Below are positions 63,422 through 64,000 of a stretch of DNA of 64,000 nt, piece by piece. The DNA comes from an uncultured Lachnospiraceae bacterium (lineage in GTDB: Bacteria; Bacillota; Clostridia; Lachnospirales; Lachnospiraceae): the NCBI GenBank assembly GCA_910578555.1, contig CAJTPS010000001.1:1-64000 (forward strand). Reading direction: 5' to 3'. Within the stretch, counting starts at the first letter, position 1. Each line of letters opens with the position of its first letter. Both the position numbers and the translations under genes were made by a program. The notes below the pieces were generated by a model. It searched no databases. It was not told the origin of the DNA and worked only from the letters and a program-made list of their open reading frames with translations.

Positions 63422-63490
63422 CAAAAATCTGTTTGCTGTGCTGTTTCAACATGTTTAAAATAAAATGTGCGCAGAAGTGAGGAATGCAAC

Positions 63491-63545
63491 AAAAAAGTTA
63501 CTCTGAGGCGAGGCTGTACAGCTGAACCTAAGAGTAACTTTATGC
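63491..63545 (-). terminator. ferredoxin gene terminator
   Basis: AGTTACTCT (63496-63504) pairs with AGAGTAACT (63531-63539). Read on the minus strand a T6 run follows. It may also serve the convergent MerR-type gene. Confidence 0.85.
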
Positions 63546-63596
63546 TCGTAAGAATTGTTTGAACGATTCTTCTCTGTATTTTGCGTTAGTGTAAGC

Positions 63597-63767
63597 TTAA
63601 CCCTGAGAGATGGAACCTGTAGGGCAAACGCCTGCGCAAGAACCGCAGTCAATGCACTTTGTCGCATCGATCTCGAATTTGCCGTCACCCATGCTGATTG
63701 CGCCGACGGGACACTGACCTTCACAAGCGCCACATGCTACACAAGCATCACTAATTACATATGCCAT
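63597..63767 (-). CDS. 2[4Fe-4S] ferredoxin
   Basis: This 56-residue protein is of the clostridial ferredoxin type. It opens MAYVISDACVACGACEGQCP and has a second CIDCGSCAGVCP cluster, so two C-x2-C-x2-C-x3-C-P motifs bind two [4Fe-4S] clusters. It carries low-potential electrons between pyruvate oxidoreductase, hydrogenase and similar enzymes. TAAGGAGGA precedes the ATG. It has its own promoter and terminator. The clostridial type strongly supports an anaerobe. Confidence 0.95.
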   Translation of the reverse strand: MAYVISDACVACGACEGQCPVGAISMGDGKFEIDATKCIDCGSCAGVCPTGSISQG

Positions 63768-63835
63768 AACCGTATCCTCCTTATGTTATAAGACTGTGCG
63801 TGATTGATATAAATTTATCAATTCGCCATGTCTCT

Positions 63836-63864
63836 ATTTTAATATAAAAGATACTAATATACAA
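63836..63864 (-). promoter_or_regulatory. ferredoxin promoter
   Basis: On the minus strand TTGTAT (63864-63859), a 17-base spacer and TAAAAT (63841-63836) lie about 70 bases before the ferredoxin start. Confidence 0.7.
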
Positions 63865-63895
63865 GTGGCAATGTATAGCTTTTTTGGAAACAGCT

Positions 63896-64000
63896 TTATG
63901 CAGGTGCATTCAATTCCGCACGGCGTTTTTTGATTCCGTCCAGAATCACCTGCTTTTTCCCGACTAATTTGTTTTTATCCATAGCTTCTACGCCGTCTAA
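63896..64000 (-). CDS. 3' end of an unidentified CDS
   Basis: An open minus-strand frame enters from the right edge and stops at TAA (63898-63896), giving 34 residues that begin LDGVEAMDKNKLVGKK and end RAELNAPA. The residue pattern looks coding (Lys-rich, no stops), but the fragment is too short to name. The spacing before the ferredoxin promoter is ordinary for two independent minus-strand genes. Confidence 0.5.
   Translation of the reverse strand, partial: LDGVEAMDKNKLVGKKQVILDGIKKRRAELNAPA

Overview
The window reads as a chromosomal segment of a motile, anaerobic Gram-positive bacterium of the class Clostridia, most likely a Lachnospiraceae member. This is inferred from gene content and local order, not from a database match. 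Supporting signs are strong purine-rich ribosome binding sites, a glutamine synthetase of the GlnN (type III) class, a two-cluster ferredoxin, IreB, YlbF, a CdaA-CdaR-GlmM operon, a LexA box of the Gram-positive GAAC-N4-GTTC type, and conserved Bacillus/Clostridium neighbourhoods. Those neighbourhoods are yrzL-yrrK-yrzB-yrrL-yrrM-yrrO, mbl-flhO-flhP, comFC-yvyF and rpsF-ssb-rpsR. Nearly all genes are on the + strand. I see no prophage, insertion sequence, rRNA operon or CRISPR array.

Layout. 1-5.1 kb: a small membrane-anchored protein whose C-terminal half resembles a subtilase propeptide, followed by a very large secreted S8 protease with Ig-like repeats. 5.1-11.6 kb: a DUF3048 lipoprotein, then RNA and translation modification genes (prmA, vanZ-like, rsmE, cysteine desulfurase, thiI). 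11.7-12.0 kb, minus strand: an HPr-like protein without the catalytic histidine. 12.1-19.1 kb: mtaB, then ireB-ruvX-DUF1292, RNase J, ylbF, a truncated MltG-like protein, and the tRNA wobble-uridine genes trmR and trhP (U32). 19.2-24 kb: glutamine synthetase III, tRNA-Gln(CTG), a tandem 53-bp repeat, an acyl-ACP thioesterase, a CvfB-like S1 protein and a YjfB-type small protein. 24.3-31.2 kb: a PucR-type regulator and the ftsE-ftsX-PcsB-like hydrolase-CtpA division/wall module, then ManC. 31.2-33 kb: a small accessory patch (methyltransferase, decayed DUF3990 cassette, membrane-bound XRE regulator). 33-40.5 kb: a PhoB/PhoR-like system and SOS-controlled uvrB-uvrA. 40.6-45.1 kb: MreB/Mbl and flagellar rod genes. 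45.2-53.7 kb: recD2, comFC, yvyF, two unknown membrane proteins and cdaA-cdaR-glmM. 53.8-63.4 kb: canonical HPr, leuA, a sirtuin, DUF951, rpsF-ssb-rpsR, gdpP-rplI-dnaB and a MerR/coiled-coil protein. 63.6-64 kb, minus strand: a ferredoxin and the 3' end of another gene.

Several genes form working sets. Cyclic di-AMP synthesis (cdaA, cdaR) and breakdown (gdpP) lie 7.5 kb apart and are linked to wall precursor supply (glmM). FtsEX lies next to the coiled-coil M23 hydrolase it would be expected to activate. The desulfurase and ThiI supply 4-thiouridine. TrmR and the U32 protein make wobble-uridine modifications. The observations most worth following are the propeptide-like anchor/protease pair, the catalytic-domain-less MltG, the His-less HPr, the helical insertion in a rod protein, and a family of hairpin-rich intergenic elements.
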